Below, one piece after another: positions 36,286-44,234 of a stretch of 64,000 nucleotides of DNA. Under the pieces are notes generated by a model. That model was not told the origin of the DNA. It searched no databases and saw only the letters and a list, made by a program, of their open reading frames with translations. Location: assembly GCA_030603665.1 (NCBI GenBank), contig JAUVXJ010000002.1, positions 248,001 through 312,000 of the forward strand. Reading direction: 5' to 3'. The DNA is from Chloroflexota bacterium (GTDB lineage Bacteria; Chloroflexota; Anaerolineae; UBA7937; B3-Chlor). Every line of letters begins with the position of its first letter. Position 1 is the stretch's first letter. Both the position numbers and the translations under genes were made by a program.

Positions 36286-38676
36286 CTAGCAGTCGGTGTC
36301 TTCTCGTTCCCCGCAGTCTGGATCGCAAACACCGTCCTCCTGACCGTCGCAGTAGTTGTCTTCTCCGCCTGATGGGCAGTCGCCGGGGCAGTTGGAGTAG
36401 TTCTCACAGGCGTACGGGTCGTCAGGATCAAGACAGGTGCCGCACTCGCCGTCACCGCATTGGCTTATGCAGTCCGGGTCCTTCTCTCCTCCGCAGTCTG
36501 GATCGCAACGCCCATCTCTTGCCCCGTCGCAGGTGCCGTCCGTTCCGCCAGACGGGCAATCGCGCGGGCAGCTCCTGTGGTTCTCGTTTGCGTTGCAGAC
36601 CCCGTTGCCGCACTCACCCTCGCAGTCTGGATCGACCCCCTCCGCGCAGTCGGGGTCGCAGACCCCCTCGCCTCGAGCGATGCATACCTCGTCGCTCGCA
36701 TCGGGCGGGCAGTCCCTGGGACAGCTCAGGTGGGTCTCATTCGCGTCGCAGACCTCGTTACCGTTGCAGAAATCCAGCTCCCCAGAGAAGATGACCTCGC
36801 CTTCGCGTTGCAGCACTAGTTGGTACATCTCCTGACGGTACGGAATGCGATAGTGGAAGGGAAAGCGCTCGTACGTGATGTCGGAGTAGTCCATATCCAG
36901 GTAGAGGGGGCCGTTGTAGTCAAATCGGACGCCGAACGCCTGTCTCCACATCGGCTTGCCCTCTCTGCTGAGCACAGTCAGTTCATAGACCCCGCCCTCC
37001 TGGTAATACCTGGTCGGTCGCCCGTACCCAAGGATGATCCTTCCTTCCTCAACCTTGTCGTCCGGGTGGATCCAGAGCTGCACGTCGATGATCTGGCCGG
37101 ATAGCTCACCGGCGGGCGAATGGCAGTTCAGATCGGGCTCTGTGACAAAGTGCGCCCGGCTGTGCACGTCATAGTCACGCGTGCCCGGCGAGACGTCCTC
37201 CACGTTGGCAAACGACATGACTGCCCGCCCGCCCGCGGTGGTCTTGTTACCCAAGCAGCACACGCCATAGTTCATCGTGGAACAGTCGTAGTCATTCCCG
37301 CCGTAGGCAAAGTTGCAGCACGGACTGCCGGTGCAGTCGTCGGAACCGTCAGGGGGGCAATCGCAAGGGTCAGTAGCGGTGCATTCATCGCACAGGAAAT
37401 TGACATCGCCGGTAGCAGAGCCATCGCTGCTCGTATCACCACAGCCACCCGCGTCACCATCGTTGCACCGGCAATCGGTGGAGCCAGCGTCGTTGCTGCA
37501 GTACTCGTCCTCCAAGCCATAGATGTGACCGATCTCGTGGGCGAGGACGGTATCATACTCCGTCTCGACCCAGACGGTGTCCACCCCGTTGGAGCAACCG
37601 GCGATCGGAGAGCACGGGGTCTGCTCGACCAGACCGACGATGATGTCATAGTCTGCCGTATTGATCCCGAGGCCACTCACAAAGGGGCTGATGGAACCAA
37701 CGCCGCAGTTGGAAGAGCTGCAGGTGAACGTGTCAAAGTCTTGTGTTGCCACGTCTAACTTGGAGATCGAGATTTCCTCCGGGCATGCACTCAAGGGGAT
37801 GGCGTCAGTGAAGAAACTGATCTGGGTGTCGGATTGGCTGTCGAACTCCGCCTGGGTACTTTTCCAGTTCAGCGGCACGAACAGCAGCTTGACGTAGGCT
37901 TCGGATGCAATGACAATGTCACCGTAGCTAGCTGGGAAAGACGAAGGCCAGTTGTATCCAACCGCTTGGCAATCGGTCTCTCCGTCCGGGAACGAGAATC
38001 GGAAGCCCACCGTGTCGCCGGGAGAGAGACTGAAGTCGTGGGCATTGTCAGCCGAGTTCAGTGGATGCCGGTACTCGAAGGTATAGTCGCCAACTCCATC
38101 CGGGACTGAATCGGTGTGCGTGACCGCGCCGACCAGGTCATTGGTTCCTCCTTGGGTATCGTCACTGTAGGACCAACCGTTGACACCGTTGGGGTTGTGC
38201 GTATCCCGGAACACCGTATTGTCGAAGCGGATTGCCAGTCCGTCCTCGCCCACGTCGGTAGCGCCGTTGTTGTTGTTGTCAAAGTAGAAGTTGGCAAAGT
38301 CGTGGTACATCTCCGCCAGATTGGAGTATTCCTCGTTCCTCACCACAGCCGCGAGGTACAGGTACGTGTCGTCGTTCTTGATATAGACCGTACTGTCATG
38401 TGTTTCCGAGCAGTACGCCAGCGTGAAGTCCGCGACGGCGGCGTCAATCCACTCCCCCACAGATATGACCCCATCGATGTCCGGGGTGGTGACTGCCCAG
38501 GCGGACAATGATACGTCAGATGGTGGAGGTGGGGGTGGAGGGGAGGGTGATGGCTCCGGTGCCGGCGGCGCACAGGCCGCGAGCATAATCGCTCCCAGCG
38601 TCAGCAGCCCGAGAACGTGCGACAGGCGACGGGTCGGCGGTTTGCGACTGAAAAACAGTCCCCTTCTCATGTTCAT
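36286..38676 (-). CDS. Cys-rich metallopeptidase-like lipoprotein
   Basis: A 796-residue protein. The signal peptide ends in lipobox LAAC, followed by a proline run. A CBM9/DOMON-like beta domain (about 55-240) starts with DIDGVISVGEWIDAA. A metzincin-type zinc site HEIGHIYGLEDEY (about 405) marks a protease module with a Cys-dense insert after it. After a further beta domain, three copies of a Cys module (such as CGNGVCNANENHRSCPRDC) form the C-terminus, as in some secreted M6-type peptidases. ATG 38676 is chosen for AAGGAGG 8 nt upstream. Substrate unknown; a surface or released protease is likely. Confidence 0.72.
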   Translation of the reverse strand: MNMRRGLFFSRKPPTRRLSHVLGLLTLGAIMLAACAPPAPEPSPSPPPPPPPSDVSLSAWAVTTPDIDGVISVGEWIDAAVADFTLAYCSETHDSTVYIKNDDTYLYLAAVVRNEEYSNLAEMYHDFANFYFDNNNNGATDVGEDGLAIRFDNTVFRDTHNPNGVNGWSYSDDTQGGTNDLVGAVTHTDSVPDGVGDYTFEYRHPLNSADNAHDFSLSPGDTVGFRFSFPDGETDCQAVGYNWPSSFPASYGDIVIASEAYVKLLFVPLNWKSTQAEFDSQSDTQISFFTDAIPLSACPEEISISKLDVATQDFDTFTCSSSNCGVGSISPFVSGLGINTADYDIIVGLVEQTPCSPIAGCSNGVDTVWVETEYDTVLAHEIGHIYGLEDEYCSNDAGSTDCRCNDGDAGGCGDTSSDGSATGDVNFLCDECTATDPCDCPPDGSDDCTGSPCCNFAYGGNDYDCSTMNYGVCCLGNKTTAGGRAVMSFANVEDVSPGTRDYDVHSRAHFVTEPDLNCHSPAGELSGQIIDVQLWIHPDDKVEEGRIILGYGRPTRYYQEGGVYELTVLSREGKPMWRQAFGVRFDYNGPLYLDMDYSDITYERFPFHYRIPYRQEMYQLVLQREGEVIFSGELDFCNGNEVCDANETHLSCPRDCPPDASDEVCIARGEGVCDPDCAEGVDPDCEGECGNGVCNANENHRSCPRDCPSGGTDGTCDGARDGRCDPDCGGEKDPDCISQCGDGECGTCLDPDDPYACENYSNCPGDCPSGGEDNYCDGQEDGVCDPDCGEREDTDC

Positions 38677-38841
38677 GGCAAGTTCCTCCTTTCGTTGATC
38701 AAGACTTAGGCCCACCTTGCGCTGCTACCGAGGGGCCTCAACTCCTCTGTTGCCGGATCTCCGGCACCTCCGCCGATGACGGTGCAAATGCACGCCCCCT
38801 TCCAAATCGTCATACGGCCCCAATCCTAACAGACAACCATA

Positions 38842-38913
38842 CGCATCACCTCCGCCCACAAGGTAGCGGGGCTCGCCAGGTTGCGCCCAGCGAGCCCCTG
38901 TGCTATAACAACA
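38842..38913 (-). repeat. Leader hairpin element of copy A
   Basis: GGAGGTGATGCG (38842-38853) lies about 165 nt before the metallopeptidase start. Upstream of it on the minus strand is a 12-bp hairpin at 38868-38898 that can be aligned base for base with the hairpin of copy C. This is the copy-A half of the conserved hairpin leader. Confidence 0.55.
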
Positions 38914-39089
38914 ACGCGCAGAGGGTGCTGATCGCGCCCCGAGTGCACGGTCTCGGTCGGCTCCACCCGGCCGAGACCACTCTCCGTACTAGTCAGACCG
39001 CAATACCGGCCGCGCCTCCGGCCAGCTTCCCTATCGGCTTCCTGAGAGCCAAGTGACCAGGACACAGCCCTCAGTTCATCGCCGCCGGG
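38914..39089. repeat. 176-bp repeat, copy A
   Basis: It matches 40144-40319 over 176 bp with about ten substitutions and no length change. It contains a perfect-but-one 12-bp inverted repeat (38949-38978, loop CTCCAC) and the GCGCGATCAGCACCC block. It lies upstream of the metallopeptidase gene on the minus strand. Confidence 0.85.
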
Positions 39090-39419
39090 TGCCTGAGCCC
39101 CGCTCCTGAAAACCGCCTGGATCTGCTGGTGCCCTGTGGGCAGCTACAATTGACCATCTCGGAGAGTTGGCATGCCCAACTTGGCCACTTCAGTCAGAGG
39201 CCGTCCTGCCCTTTCAGTGGGGCAGGCTCGACCTGCCCAGTGACTGTCAGCCGCCCCAGGCTAAACTCAAGGCGCTGGCTCTGAGATAGGCGATCAAGTG
39301 TTGACGGCCGACCTTGACCCTGCGGTTGGACGCACACGAACTACGGTGGTCTCACCGACCGCAACACGCGACACACCAAAGTGATCCCGCCTGGATCCTC
39401 CTGGGTCCAGCAACCTCAA
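39090..39419. other. Intergenic between repeat copy A and the 198-residue gene
   Basis: No gene is recognised. A CCTGCCC/GGGCAGG inverted repeat with a 9-nt loop (about 39204-39226) is the only structure; it may end transcription of the minus-strand gene that stops at 39420. Confidence 0.35.
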
Positions 39420-40016
39420 CTACATGATGTAGTAGTAGGTGCCAAGCCACATGAAATAGCCGGTTTCCTGTATCACCCTGAGATTGTGGCGGCGTCTGCT
39501 CACGTCGCTCAAGGCAAGGGCGATCCAATCGTCACCCGCGAAGGAATGCGCACCCGGGGTGGGCTCCCCGTCGAGCGCGAACGAGAGTGTGCCGTCGCCA
39601 AACACGTGCACCAGGACGATCAGATCATTCAGTTCCGGCATGTTGAACCGAACCCGCAACCAGCCAGGGCACCCCATACCGGGGCCGTCCTGACAGCAGA
39701 ACGTGACGCGTGTTGGTCCAGGTCCGCAAACTTCCCCGTAGCGTGTGTACCACGGATCTCCACTGTCGGGTTCGGAATGGCCAATCTCCGTACCCGGGTT
39801 CGAAGAGGATCCTCTCGACTTAGCTCTCTTCTTAAGTTCGGCGATGACCTCTGGCCCGCCTGGCTTGCTGGCGACAATCTCGAAAGCGGCCTTCACATCC
39901 AGCTTAGCCACCCGCACCGGGAGCGCCACGAGATGCCTGATCTCCAAGGACGTTCTGGCCATCAGCTCGTCCAAGTTGATCAGCTGGACTTCCTCAGTCA
40001 GACTCTTTTCAGTCAT
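39420..40016 (-). CDS. Unknown 198-residue protein under a repeated leader
   Basis: No family is recognised. The N-terminal third (about 1-70) is helical and charged (LINLDELMARTSLEIRHLVA, then PEVIAELKKRAKSRG). The rest is a beta-rich region with four Cys residues (CGPG, TFCCQDGPGMGC) and many aromatics, ending TYYYIM. There is no classical signal peptide, so secretion is unclear. ATG 40016 follows AAGGAGAG; an upstream in-frame start at 40079 overlaps the AAGGAGGTGATG motif. It shares its 176-bp upstream repeat with the metallopeptidase gene. Confidence 0.55.
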   Translation of the reverse strand: MTEKSLTEEVQLINLDELMARTSLEIRHLVALPVRVAKLDVKAAFEIVASKPGGPEVIAELKKRAKSRGSSSNPGTEIGHSEPDSGDPWYTRYGEVCGPGPTRVTFCCQDGPGMGCPGWLRVRFNMPELNDLIVLVHVFGDGTLSFALDGEPTPGAHSFAGDDWIALALSDVSRRRHNLRVIQETGYFMWLGTYYYIM

Positions 40017-40143
40017 TTCCTCTCTCCTTCTGTAGCCTGATGCCGAATGGGAACCACGTCTAGTATTCTTGAGCATCACCTCCTTCTGCCGTTTGGCGCG
40101 GCTTCCACGGTTGCGGCCGCTTTAGACCTGTGTTAGAAGAGGT

Positions 40144-40319
40144 ACGCGCAGAGGGTGCTGATCGCGCCCCGAGTGCACGGTCTCGGTCGGCTCCACCCGG
40201 CCGAGACCACTCTCCGTACTAGTCAGACCGCAATACCGGCCACGCCTCCGGCCTGGTTCACTATTGGCTTCCTGAGAGCCAGGTGACTAGGATACAGCCC
40301 TCAGTTCATCGCCGCCGGG
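40144..40319. repeat. 176-bp repeat, copy B
   Basis: Same length as copy A with about ten substitutions, lying 128 nt upstream of the 198-residue gene on the minus strand. The inner hairpin is at 40179-40208. On the promoter-proximal side lies the terminator-like hairpin at 40343. Confidence 0.85.
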
Positions 40320-40342
40320 ATGACAGCCCTGGTGGCAAGAAG

Positions 40343-40380
40343 AGAGCGCACACCGTCAGAACGGGCGGTCTGCGCTCTTT
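40343..40380. terminator. Hairpin between the 40.5-kb promoter and repeat copy B
   Basis: AGAGCGCA and TGCGCTCT pair, with a further ACCG/CGGT pairing inside. T-runs lie on both sides (TTT in plus, TCTTCTT in minus), so it could stop transcription in either direction. In the minus direction it sits about 115 nt after the promoter at 40500-40528. Confidence 0.55.
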
Positions 40381-40477
40381 ACACCTCTCGCGTCCCCCTT
40401 CTCCAGACTGCGCTCGCAAGGCGAAGAGAAGTCGAAGTATGGACTGCGAGCAGCGGAATGTAGTCTTTTGTATTATC

Positions 40478-40741
40478 CTACATCTGTGCTACTATCTCCA
40501 TAATACACCATAATACGCAGCTTGTCAAGTATATAGTGCGGGATATGAAGTTTCGGGGCAGACCCGTTATTGTGCCGCCGAACACCTTCACGCAGGTTTC
40601 CAATCGCGCAACGGGATCTGTCGCATCGGCCTGTTCGCGTCCGCCCGCCCCGGCTGGACCTACACTGCAAATGAGAAGAAGCGCGGCACATGCCACGGCA
40701 CTCGTGACTCGATATCCTGTGCTCTTGCGTGAGCCTAGCAT
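40478..40741 (-). CDS. Small secreted peptide, probably truncated
   Basis: An 87-residue frame with a good ribosome site (GAGGAG, 7 nt before ATG 40741) and a typical signal peptide: basic start LGSRKSTGYR, hydrophobic core VACAALLLICSV and GPAGA cleavage region. The mature part is only about 55 residues and its tail runs through the promoter at 40500-40528, so the original 3' end has probably been lost. No family is recognised. Confidence 0.4.
   Translation of the reverse strand: MLGSRKSTGYRVTSAVACAALLLICSVGPAGAGGREQADATDPVARLETCVKVFGGTITGLPRNFISRTIYLTSCVLWCIMEIVAQM
40500..40528 (-). promoter_or_regulatory. Consensus promoter directed toward repeat copy B
   Basis: On the minus strand TTGACA (40523-40528) and TATTAT (40500-40505) are spaced exactly 17 nt. 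It points into the hairpin at 40343, repeat copy B and the 198-residue gene. Confidence 0.6.
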
Positions 40742-40953
40742 TCTCACGCTCCTCTGCCATGGTGTCGTGCTTGGTTTGGGCGACCTGCGCCATGTGTCTA
40801 CCGTATCTATGCATCAACATCGTGCTAAGCTCGGAGTTTGTCGCGAGCTGGGCCCAGCGGCTTCGATCTCCGCCACACGGGCCCAGCAGTCCCCGATATC
40901 GCACCGTGTCCGCCTGGGCGAAGCCGAGTTGCAGGGTGTTCGATTCCTGCTGG

Positions 40954-41291
40954 TCAGAAATCCTCTCTCTCTTCGGCGATTCTTGCACTTTCCACTCTTT
41001 CCTCTATCTCGGACACGTATTGATTGATCCAGCGTCGTACGTTCTCGTTCTCCTCTTCCTCCAGGAAGTTGAGTAGCTCTTGCTCCTTGTTCTGGAGATG
41101 CAGGCTCTCGGGTCCAACCCAGCCCTCAGCTGAGAAGTTGGCAGTCAGGGTACGACGCACATCCTCTCGTGCTCCATACCGAACCAGGACTTCACGTGCC
41201 CAGCAAATCCTGCCTTCTTCGCGGAAAAGGAGTTTCGGCACAAAGCTGGCAAGGTACCAGGCACGGCGATCAGCAGGGTGGCCATGGATCT
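40954..41291 (-). pseudogene. Truncated gene fragment, helical C-terminus
   Basis: The readable frame starts without a proper start codon just after a stop at about 41292 (HPADRRAWYLASFVPKLLF) and continues to the stop at 40954. A conservative internal GTG start at 41241 would give 95 residues ending ENVRRWINQYVSEIEERVES. The pattern is that of the C-terminal end of larger helical proteins, so the 5' part seems lost. The break coincides with the beginning of the opposite-strand iron-sulfur gene. Confidence 0.5.
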
Positions 41292-41991
41292 AATAACGCG
41301 GCATAACGTGGTTGTGGCCATGGACAACGACACCGTGCGCAGCGTCTCTGCAGAGGCCCTTCCCTTGACTCAACAGGGGACGTCTCACGGACCATGCAAG
41401 GGTGGCAACTTCCCGCAGAAAAGCCTTGCTGTGCTACTGGGCCTTGGGCAGTTCGGCGTCTGCAGAATCGTAATCCGGGATGAAGCCGCGGCCACTGGCG
41501 TGGAGAGATTCGTAGGCCCCTTGAGATCGATTATCATCTTCGACAAGAGCGATTTGAGCACGGACGGAGAAGCTGGTGTATTCTATCCCGGTCAGGCTTG
41601 GCGTGACTTCCTTCTCAGGCTGAGCGATTTCACCGACACTGATCCCCAGATCAACAGATATCGGTCCTGCACCTACGTACCCTCCGATGAACAGGGATGC
41701 ACCGAATGCGTACGAAGCTGCCCCACGGGGGCTCAGGCCATGTCAGTTCCGACCCCAGAAGGGAGATACTCGTCGCAGATTGCGAATCAACAGCACAGAT
41801 TCTGGGAGGGCAAACTGCAGTTTGATTTCGGCCGATGCCTTGACGAGAGATCCCAGATGGCCACTATGTTTCCAGAGTGGTCTTGTGCGCGCTGCCTGAC
41901 AAGCTGCGCGGCCCAAGGCAAGAGACGCGCATCCACTGTGGACGACTACCAGCAGAAGATGCGTGAGCTCAGTTTACACGGAAGTGACTAG
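41278..41991 (+). CDS. 4Fe-4S protein, QueG/reductive dehalogenase-like, likely N-truncated
   Basis: A 237-residue frame. The N-terminal half resembles the substrate-binding region of double-cluster proteins (NFPQKSLAVLLGLGQFGVCR, GPLRSIIIFDKSDL). The ferredoxin motif CTECVRSCPTGA is near residue 140, and a second Cys set (CARCLTSC) follows near 203. Related proteins are usually longer at the N-terminus. No ribosome site precedes GTG 41278 and the frame is open well upstream, so the gene has probably lost its start. The stop is intact. Confidence 0.6.
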   Translation: MAMDLITRHNVVVAMDNDTVRSVSAEALPLTQQGTSHGPCKGGNFPQKSLAVLLGLGQFGVCRIVIRDEAAATGVERFVGPLRSIIIFDKSDLSTDGEAGVFYPGQAWRDFLLRLSDFTDTDPQINRYRSCTYVPSDEQGCTECVRSCPTGAQAMSVPTPEGRYSSQIANQQHRFWEGKLQFDFGRCLDERSQMATMFPEWSCARCLTSCAAQGKRRASTVDDYQQKMRELSLHGSD

Positions 41992-42261
41992 CCTCATTCA
42001 TCAGGCTGTGGCCGGCAGGCTGAGCGTGGCGTCCAGGCGGGACAGTGGCCTTCACCCACCAATCAGTCTCCAGCATCTCCTCTGTAGGCTTCCTCGCCAT
42101 TGACCCCTAGGATCCTCCCCACGATTGGCGTCCAATGCTCCAGTTGGCTACGTGGCCAGCACCATAGTACAATGGGCTTGCCAGAGATCGACGGCTGCGC
42201 AGCATAGCGTGCGGCTCACCAATTGCCGCCGCACTTCGCACAGCATGCAAGGGAGGATCAA
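41992..42261. other. Intergenic before the flavodoxin gene
   Basis: No gene is recognised. GGGAGG just before 42262 is the flavodoxin ribosome site. Confidence 0.35.
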
Positions 42262-42780
42262 ATGGACGCTCAAATCCTGGTGGCCTACGGCACCAAGTAC
42301 GGCGCGACGGCCGAGATCGCCGACAAGATCGGTGAAGTGCTTCGTGAAGCAGGTCTCCCGGACGACGTGCTGCCTGCCGACAAGGTCGGCGATCTGACCC
42401 CGTACCAGGCGGTTGTGCTGGGCAGCGCGGTCTACATGGGAAAGTGGTGCGATGAGGCAGCCAGTTTCCTGGAGGACAACGAGAAAGCGCTGGCCGAGCG
42501 GCCGGTGTGGCTATTCTCCAGCGGGGCCCTGGGCGAGGGAGATCCGGTGGAGTTGATGCAGGGCTGGCGCTTCCCCGAGGCCCAGCAAGAAGTCGCCGAC
42601 CGCATCCAGCCCCGCGATATCGCCTTCTTCCACGGCGCGCTGGACACGAACAAGCTGAGCCTTCCCGAGAAGTTGATCCTCAAAGGTGTCAAGGCGCCGG
42701 TGGGCGACTTCAGGGATTGGGAAACCATCACCACCTGGGCCACGGCCATCGCCGAGCAGCTGAAGAAGGAGATCGCGTAG
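42262..42780 (+). CDS. Flavodoxin domain protein (HemG-like fold)
   Basis: A 172-residue soluble flavoprotein. The FMN phosphate loop is YGTKYGATAEIADKI near the N-terminus, and aromatic-flanking loops occur around LGSAVYMGKW and LFSSGALGEGD. Such proteins act as electron carriers or as HemG-type protoporphyrinogen oxidases, but no heme gene is nearby to support HemG. ATG 42262 is preferred because GGGAGG precedes it; an in-frame start at 42223 lacks one. Confidence 0.85.
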   Translation: MDAQILVAYGTKYGATAEIADKIGEVLREAGLPDDVLPADKVGDLTPYQAVVLGSAVYMGKWCDEAASFLEDNEKALAERPVWLFSSGALGEGDPVELMQGWRFPEAQQEVADRIQPRDIAFFHGALDTNKLSLPEKLILKGVKAPVGDFRDWETITTWATAIAEQLKKEIA

Positions 42781-42938
42781 TCCCCCCAGGTTCTTACTTG
42801 ATCCTGTGCTGAGGGATCCGGCGTAGCCTGGGAGCCTGCCCGCTCTGCGGTGATTCCGACCGGAATCCGGCACGAAGAGGTCCTGGGACGCGCGCTGAGG
42901 ACGAGACGCCGAGCAGGGGTTGGACGGCCAGTAGTTTA

Positions 42939-43772
42939 CTACAGAACGCCACCGTGTTCCTCTACCCTGTCCAGCCACTCACTGACCAGAGCCTGGAATA
43001 GCCCTTCCTGCTCAATGTCCAACAAATGCCCCGCACGATCCAGAGACACGAATGTGCCCCTCGGGTAGTTCTCCACGATCCCCCAGGCATCACGATATCC
43101 GACACCAGAATCTTGTCGCCCTGTGATGATCAGCGCCGGTGCGGCAAATGGCTCCCGAAGCTCATCCACGTCAAATGAGAATGCGTAACGCTCAGGCTTC
43201 CGTCTGATCTTCTCTTGGAACTCCGGGTTCCCCACGCCGCCCGTCAGCGCAGGATCCGACCTTATGCTGTCAAGAAGCCTCCAGCTTTGAACAACGGCCA
43301 TCTGGAACACCTCGGCTTCCACGGGCTGTAGCTCGGACATCAGCGCCGAATCCTCCACCAGCGTAACGTGGGGCGGCAGGGTCCGCTTTGCGTCGTCCGC
43401 GACAACGAGCGGAACATTCAGGAGCAATCCATCCATCGAGCCGGCTTTTCGGTGAACCACTCCCCGCGCCAGGTAGGCACCTGCCGACGTGCCTGCCACT
43501 GCGAATCTCTCACCACCCACGACGTTCTCAATGAACCCCATCACCACGTCCAACATCTGGTCCTGATCAGTGATCCAATCCTCCCCGCTGGTTCTTCCGT
43601 GCCCAGGCAAATCAGGATAGAAACGCTTCCATCCCTGGCGATGCTCGAGTAGAGGCTCCAACGCGCTGACCATGTGATGATGATCTAGGGACCAACCGTG
43701 CAAGGCGATGAGAGGTCGCCCTTGACCGTACGCTTGATAGTACACAGAGATATCCCTTAGTTTGCACTCCAT
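42939..43772 (-). CDS. Alpha/beta hydrolase
   Basis: A 277-residue alpha/beta-hydrolase fold enzyme. The oxyanion segment LHGWSLDHH follows the first strands, the nucleophile Ser is in GTSAGAY (about 97), an acidic residue follows in TGRQD, and the catalytic His is in RAGHLLDIEQEG near residue 250. The substrate, an ester or amide, is unknown. Its start lies 15 nt after the end of a saccharopine dehydrogenase-like shard, so it may have been brought next to it by the rearrangement seen here. Confidence 0.85.
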   Translation of the reverse strand: MECKLRDISVYYQAYGQGRPLIALHGWSLDHHHMVSALEPLLEHRQGWKRFYPDLPGHGRTSGEDWITDQDQMLDVVMGFIENVVGGERFAVAGTSAGAYLARGVVHRKAGSMDGLLLNVPLVVADDAKRTLPPHVTLVEDSALMSELQPVEAEVFQMAVVQSWRLLDSIRSDPALTGGVGNPEFQEKIRRKPERYAFSFDVDELREPFAAPALIITGRQDSGVGYRDAWGIVENYPRGTFVSLDRAGHLLDIEQEGLFQALVSEWLDRVEEHGGVL

Positions 43773-43787
43773 GGTTCGTCTTCCCCC

Positions 43788-43925
43788 TCACCGATTCGCC
43801 TGGGCGGCCTCCAACTGCCCCTCATCGCGGTCGCAGAGCGTGACCCCCGCAAAGTCAGGATCCAACATGGCATTGAAGGCTGCCGCTGGACCCATCAGCC
43901 CGTTGCCAAGAACCAGGATTCTCAT
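43788..43925 (-). pseudogene. N-terminal shard of a saccharopine dehydrogenase-like gene
   Basis: From ATG 43925, 45 codons (MRILVLGNGLMGPAAAFNAM and on) match the N-terminus of the intact enzyme encoded at 49000-50172 with high identity, then end at a stop. The Rossmann start GNGLMG is intact but the rest of the enzyme is missing. Confidence 0.85.
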
Positions 43926-44234
43926 TCACTTACCTCTCTTCATATCCAGTCCGGGCTGAGTGTCCAAGCCGGCTCGCGCCTGCTGGGGACCGTCTACAGA
44001 GAATCGGCTCACTCGTTGCCGCGTGTCGCGTTGGCAGGCACGCGCTGGCAAATGTTGGCGAACTCTGCTACGATCATTGTAGTGCGTTCGCACAGATGCC
44101 GCTAGGGAGGGTCATGAGCGCCGCAAGAGCCATCAATCCTCGTCCTCCTTCTTTCTGGGGAATGCCTCTTTGTTTCATTGTGCGTTCTCTCTGCCTCCAT
44201 CATCGTGTGACAACCCATCTTTCACCGAGGATTC
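43926..44234. other. Intergenic at the left edge of the AT-richer insert
   Basis: The stretch between the shard and the Cys-rich gene holds no recognised gene. Base composition visibly shifts toward AT near 44.15 kb. No repeats or target-site duplications are clear at this edge. Confidence 0.35.

Noticed and set aside
39090-39419. Hint of a transposase remnant between the two 176-bp repeats
   Set aside because: No conserved DDE or HUH motif and no terminal inverted repeats were found.
40473-40988. A 171-codon minus-strand open frame
   Set aside because: It overlaps the small secreted peptide frame in another phase and shows no recognisable domain; composition looks random.
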